Assembly (NCBI RefSeq): GCF_030272615.1
Contig: NC_081408.1
Location: forward strand, 200,904,341-200,968,340
Source: Cryptomeria japonica
Taxonomy: Eukaryota; Streptophyta; Pinopsida; Cupressales; Cupressaceae
DNA: 64,000 nucleotides
Direction of reading: 5' to 3'
Part shown: piece by piece, positions 60,288-64,000 of the stretch
How positions within the stretch are numbered: the first letter of the stretch is position 1
How the letters are laid out: each line of letters begins with the position of its first letter
Made by a program: the position numbers and the translations under genes
The notes under the pieces: model-generated
The model's database searches: none
What the model saw: only the letters and a program-made list of their open reading frames with translations
What the model was told of the DNA's origin: nothing

Positions 60288-61028
60288 AGAACTAAGAAGG
60301 AAGAAGAAAAAAGATGTTATTCAACTTGTTGTTGATACTTTTTCAACCTTAGTTCTCGATACTGATATTTCTAGTACCGATTCCTTCCTGGCCCAGTTAA
60401 AACCTCTATGCACAATAGTGGGTGATCAAGTACAATCACTGGAAGATGTTGCCCATGCTACCACAGAGAAAAAGCATGCAAAGGAACTAATAATTGCATT
60501 GGTGAAGCAATTTAATGAAGACAGATCCAAGATAATACATCAGAGAGAGGATGTTAGTTTGGCCATGGCTGAAGGTAATAAACTTCTAAGCAAAATCTAT
60601 CAGCCCGATCTATTTTGTGATGATGCCCTAAAGAAGAAGGGTCAATTCCAATCGGAGTTAAAGCAATATATATCCAACTTCAAAGTGCCATATGATTCCT
60701 TCATAGTATATGGGCAGACTATACAGACTCATTGACAACAAATTGATGAGATTGATTCAGAGATCTGCAAGCGGTCTCAAGACCTGCAGAACTTCAGTTG
60801 TTATTGTTACCTAAGTTGCAGATTCTTCAGAGGTGCTTTCTGAACATGGATGCTATTATTGTCACTCAGGAATTGAGTACTATTGATGCCATGGAGGAAT
60901 TAGCATTCGAGATGAAGACTCAGAGTGAAATTGCTGCCTCACTTCTAGATACCTGGTCTATAGACATGAAGGAATTTTTGAAAAACTTTAAATTCATTTT
61001 TGAAAAGTTTTACTCCTTATTGTCATAA
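60288..61028 (+). pseudogene. ORF2 of element E, C-terminal coiled coil
   Basis: Resumes after M with RRKKKKDVIQLVVDTFSTLV, then LAQLKPLCTIVGDQVQSLED, NKLLSKIYQPDLFCDD, VPYDSFIVYGQTIQTH and a stop. After a shift it continues with VTQELSTIDAMEELAFEMKT to SLLS with the stop at 61026-61028. It matches G at 1390-2090 segment by segment (LLSKICQPHLFYDD, PPYDSFTTYGKT). Likely an extended coiled coil. Confidence 0.8.
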
Positions 61029-61185
61029 ACATATACTCTATTTTTATGTTATGCAATATTATTTTGGCATGTTTGTATTACTTTGTCATTGTTGGCAAAG
61101 GGGGAGTAATTTTGGTTTTAAAATTTTATGGGGAGTGGTTTTGAAGTAATTCATGATAGTTCTGATACTTAATGTTAAGTACAGA
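61029..61185 (+). other. 3' UTR of element E
   Basis: It contains GTCATTGTTGGCAAAGGGGG (61086-61105) and a second weaker tract, TATGGGGAGTGG. It stops at the start of F's LTR; ACAGA (61181-61185) would be F's target duplication. Confidence 0.6.
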
Positions 61186-62661
61186 TGCCAAGCTAATAAG
61201 ATGAGAGGGGGGGGGGTGAATCATACAAGCTTAATCTTCCATAAAAACAACAGATTCAACCTCGGTAACATATACTTCAGTAATATAACTAGAACTACTA
61301 AACATGCAAACTCATAAGCATATAAACATCATAAAACTCATAACACCAGATTTAACGTGGAAACCCAAATAGGGAAAAACCACTATGGGATTTTGGACCC
61401 ACTAAGAAATATACTCTTCTAGAGTATGCTCGATTAAAAGCAAATCTTGTTAAAGATTACAAACACATTGCTAGATGTGACTCGGTTAAGGGATTTCCCT
61501 CAGATCTATTAGGATCTTCACCTTGTTAGAAGTGACCTTGTTAAAGGATTTCAAACACTCAATCAGAATGTCATCTTGCTAGAGGGTTTTACAAATAAGA
61601 CTGTTAAGTCCACTTGGTTAAGAGATTTTCTATCACTTCACAAAATAACAGTAATAAAAATCTATCTGCAACTTCACATCTAAAAATGCTAAAGCAGATT
61701 CTTATTTGCTCAATACAATAGGACTTATCTTGTCCATCTGCTAGGCTCTATACATTGTTATTCAAATAGGTCTTCAAGCTTCTGTGCTTGGGAATCACTA
61801 TGTAGCATCCCTGTGCATACACTTTCCCGCATACATTGTTTATCAATAGTTCCTTATTTATAAACAATTCGCTGACCGCTTAATCTCCTTGATCACATTT
61901 CCCATGATCGATCATAGCCATCAGATCTTCAAACTTGACTAGGTTCAATGTATCCTTTGATCTAAAAACATTTTACCCCACCTTGGAACTTGCATACATT
62001 TCTTGGAACTTGTGCTAGGGTATTGCAGTTCAATCTGCATTGTAGATCTTCTTGCCAATTTTCCTTTACCATAGATTCTTTAACAAACTTCATGCATGAC
62101 ATACCAATCATTTAATCAGTTCCACCTCATCAGCTTCCTTCTTTAAATAATGCTTTTCTTCATTCAACGCATTTTGTTATTACTCGATAAATAATGAACT
62201 TTACTCAGTAGACATTCTGCCTTCATTAACCAATAGCGATAACCTTAGGGTTTACCGACTAGGTTCCTTAGGGTTTACCAACTAGGTTCTTTGCTCAGTA
62301 TCATAGTATAGTATTAACCTTGCAATTAACAATATATGTAGGATATCAAAACAATCTAAACATCATGATCTCATCATTGTCTAACTTGGTAATAGTTGCC
62401 CATTGAATAACTTATTCCTCCCCTTATTCATCACATTCTTTTTGTATCTTTTACTGATATCTTTATACTCATCAAATCATACTTCTTAAGATATGGCAAC
62501 ATCATACTAAATTAGAAATTCAATTTCTTGACATCAATGACAAAATAATAATATTAAGACAGTAAACATCCTTAATCAGTTATATCCATAATCATCAACA
62601 ACCTTCTCAATTTCCTTATTGAAATGCCAACAATCTCTCCTTGTCTATTATAATGCCAACA
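61186..62661 (-). repeat. 3' LTR of copia element F
   Basis: On the minus strand it begins TGTTGGCATTATAATAGAC next to the purine tract and ends GATTCACCCC...CTCATCTTATTAGCTTGGCA, about 1.48 kb. The plus strand shows ten G in a row at 61207-61216. The LTR start and purine tract appear twice within 30 bp (62631 and 62661), so the true start is one of two positions. Confidence 0.85.
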
Positions 62662-62673
62662 ATCTCCCCCTTT
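62662..62673 (-). other. Polypurine tract of copia F
   Basis: AAAGGGGGAGAT on the minus strand, preceded by CATCAATGCC, identical to those of A and G. Another tract of the same kind lies at about 62800-62815. Confidence 0.88.
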
Positions 62674-63046
62674 GGCATTGATGGCAAAACCAATTGATTT
62701 GACCTAATTGATTCAGATTGTTGTGAGATTCTGAAATGTTGAAATGCTCCCCCTATTATCATTCTTCTCCCCCATACATTAGTCTTCTCCTCTTTTCTTT
62801 AGTCTTCTCCCCCTTTGACAACAATGCCAAAAAGTAAATAACTAAAACATAATTTCTTCCTGTATGAAGTGATTTCCTACTATTATGTGTCAAATTAGTC
62901 TCGGTCAGAGCATTTTGTCTTCAATTCTTGTTACCTGTATTTGTTTCCTGCATACCTTTAGAAAACATCCTAAAGTGTGTAAATCAACATCAACTCCTAA
63001 AAGATATTTTGTAGAGTCATTGAATTGATGCTTTCACCGAACTCGG
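62674..63046 (-). other. 3' UTR of copia F
   Basis: Non-coding, between the pol stop at 63047-63049 and the purine tract. It holds repeated CTCCCCC tracts (62750-62815) that on the minus strand are extra purine tracts. Confidence 0.55.
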
Positions 63047-63666
63047 TCAGTGACTAGAAGATAGGGGTAGGACCCCTAACTTACTTCTGAGATACTCAAA
63101 AGTGTCCCTTGGTAGTGGCTTGGTGAAGATATCTGCTATTTGTTCCTTTGTGCTAACATACTCCAACACCACTTTCTTCTCTCAAGCTTCTTCTCTAAGA
63201 TAATGATATTTGATAAAGACGTGCTTTGTCTTAGAGTGTATAACAGGATTCTTTGAAATGTTAATGGCACTAGTATTGTCACAGAATATAGTTACTGGCT
63301 CGGTGACTTTCTCATTTATACCTTCCAATAGTTGTTTGATCCATGCTATGTTGGTACAATTCAATGTTGCAGCAACATATTCAGCTTTTGCTGTTGACTA
63401 TGAAACACATCCTTGTTTCTTGCTAAGCCAACTCACTAGTCTTTCTCTAAAAAAGAAAGCTCCTCCACTTGTGTCTTTTATATCATCAATGTTGCATGCC
63501 CAATCCGCATCAATATACACTTTTAAATCAAAGTCATTTCCTTTCTGATATACTAAGTCATAATCCTCAGTGCCTTTCAAGTATTTGAAAATTCTCTTGA
63601 TTGATGTCATGTGTGTTTCCTTAGGATCTACAGAGAATCTTGCAACTATAGCTACTGCATGTACTA
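63047..63666 (-). pseudogene. Copia F: RNase H end of pol
   Basis: The minus frame reads SIKRIFKYLKGTEDYDLVYQ, then KVYIDADWA (first catalytic Asp), SWLSKKQGCVS, a TAG stop, STAKAEYVAAT (Glu), IFCDNTSAI (second Asp), HSKTKHVFIKYHYLRE, YVSTKEQIADIFTKPLPRDT and a stop at 63047. Every RNase H catalytic position is kept. Apart from the one TAG and a stop after LREEA (about 63182) it is well preserved, so F was recently autonomous. Upstream pol is cut at 63667. RNase H removes the RNA strand during reverse transcription. Confidence 0.88.
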
Positions 63667-64000
63667 TGTAATACCCACCCTAGCGACTTTTCTTGGCATG
63701 GACATTATTTGTTATATTTGGTGATGTTGGACTCTATATTTCCTTGTTAGAGTAGATGATGAGACATATTTAGTTATATTTGCACCTTTATGGTTCAATA
63801 TGTTATCTGATGCATTAGTGAGTTAGGGGTTTCATTGGTTTATGTACATGATTTCATTATGATAATCTTTTCATATGGCTACTATATTTTATATTTATTA
63901 TCTCAAGCTAGCAATGCTAACCCAACTATGCTTGGAATAGATTACTATATGAGATATCTGTAGGATGAGGGGAGGTAGTCATAGTTACTCTATAGAGACC
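63667..64000 (+). repeat. Probable LTR start interrupting copia F
   Basis: Copia coding similarity stops sharply after the HAVAIVARFSVDPKE region. The new sequence begins TGTAATACCCACCCTAGCG, a start used by plant gypsy LTRs, and shows no coding. It runs off the window; TACTA (63662-63666) would be the target duplication. Alternatively it could be another insertion type. Confidence 0.45.

Larger units (their letters stand above)
49839..61185 (+). mobile_element. Element E: pol-less copia-type element, multiply interrupted
   Basis: Same subfamily as G. The 5' LTR, perfect primer site, Gag-like gene and ORF2 are present. ORF2 is interrupted by solo LTR H (52837-54020) and by insert M (56861-60287). 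The 3' UTR, with a purine tract GGCAAAGGGGGAGTAAT (about 61094-61110), is interrupted at 61185 by copia F. The 3' LTR is outside the window, so the TAGGC duplication cannot be verified. Confidence 0.87.

Overview
The window is repeat-dense plant nuclear DNA. I found no host protein-coding gene, tRNA or rRNA gene. Almost everything recognisable is an LTR retrotransposon or a relic of one, nested several levels deep. The Ty1/copia and Tat-type Ty3/gypsy families, the kilobase-scale LTRs and the absence of genes fit a very large plant genome, most likely a gymnosperm (conifer-like). That assignment is inference.

Layout. (1) 1-7779: a complete pol-less copia-type element (G, minus strand, 27-7721, target duplication GGATA) sits in the last codons of an older plus-strand copia pol (I). 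(2) 7780-11499: the 3' UTR and 3' LTR of copia I; the LTR carries a 1.25-kb DNA-transposon-like insert with 25-bp inverted ends and a 20-bp minisatellite. (3) 11500-13220: AT-rich spacer with a tRNA-derived SINE (18-bp target duplication). (4) 13221-24891: a solo LTR (K, duplication GTGGT) split by a young 10.8-kb element (B, minus, 13567-24360, duplication GTTTG). B encodes one long Pro/Gln/Ser-rich product and no pol. (5) 24897-29640: unrecognised AT-rich DNA, a decayed minus-strand gypsy pol (26740-28950) and an LTR-like stretch. (6) 29650-38004: the 3' end and LTR of another copia (J), split by a second pol-less element (A, 30193-36823, duplication TGTAT). (7) 38018-64000: a nested stack. 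Tat-type gypsy C is interrupted by its relative D at 42721. D is interrupted by a third pol-less element E at 49839. E is interrupted by a solo LTR (H), by a 3.4-kb insert (M) and by a minus-strand copia (F). F is interrupted by what looks like the start of another LTR at 63667.

How the parts relate. Elements A, E and G share one layout: LTR, initiator-Met tRNA primer site (degenerate in A), Gag-like coiled coil plus CCHC knuckles, a long protein of unknown function (ORF2) where pol should be, a purine tract, LTR. ORF2 has no reverse transcriptase or integrase motif, yet it is recognisably conserved even between the divergent A and E/G copies. These elements presumably borrowed enzymes from an autonomous copia such as F, whose RNase H, purine tract and LTR layout match theirs. 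In parallel, B and D share a leader and a Gag-region block with Tat-type elements but lack part (D) or all (B) of pol; C-like elements could have supplied it. The strongest candidate for something undescribed is the conserved ORF2 of the A/E/G family, followed by the long ORF of element B.
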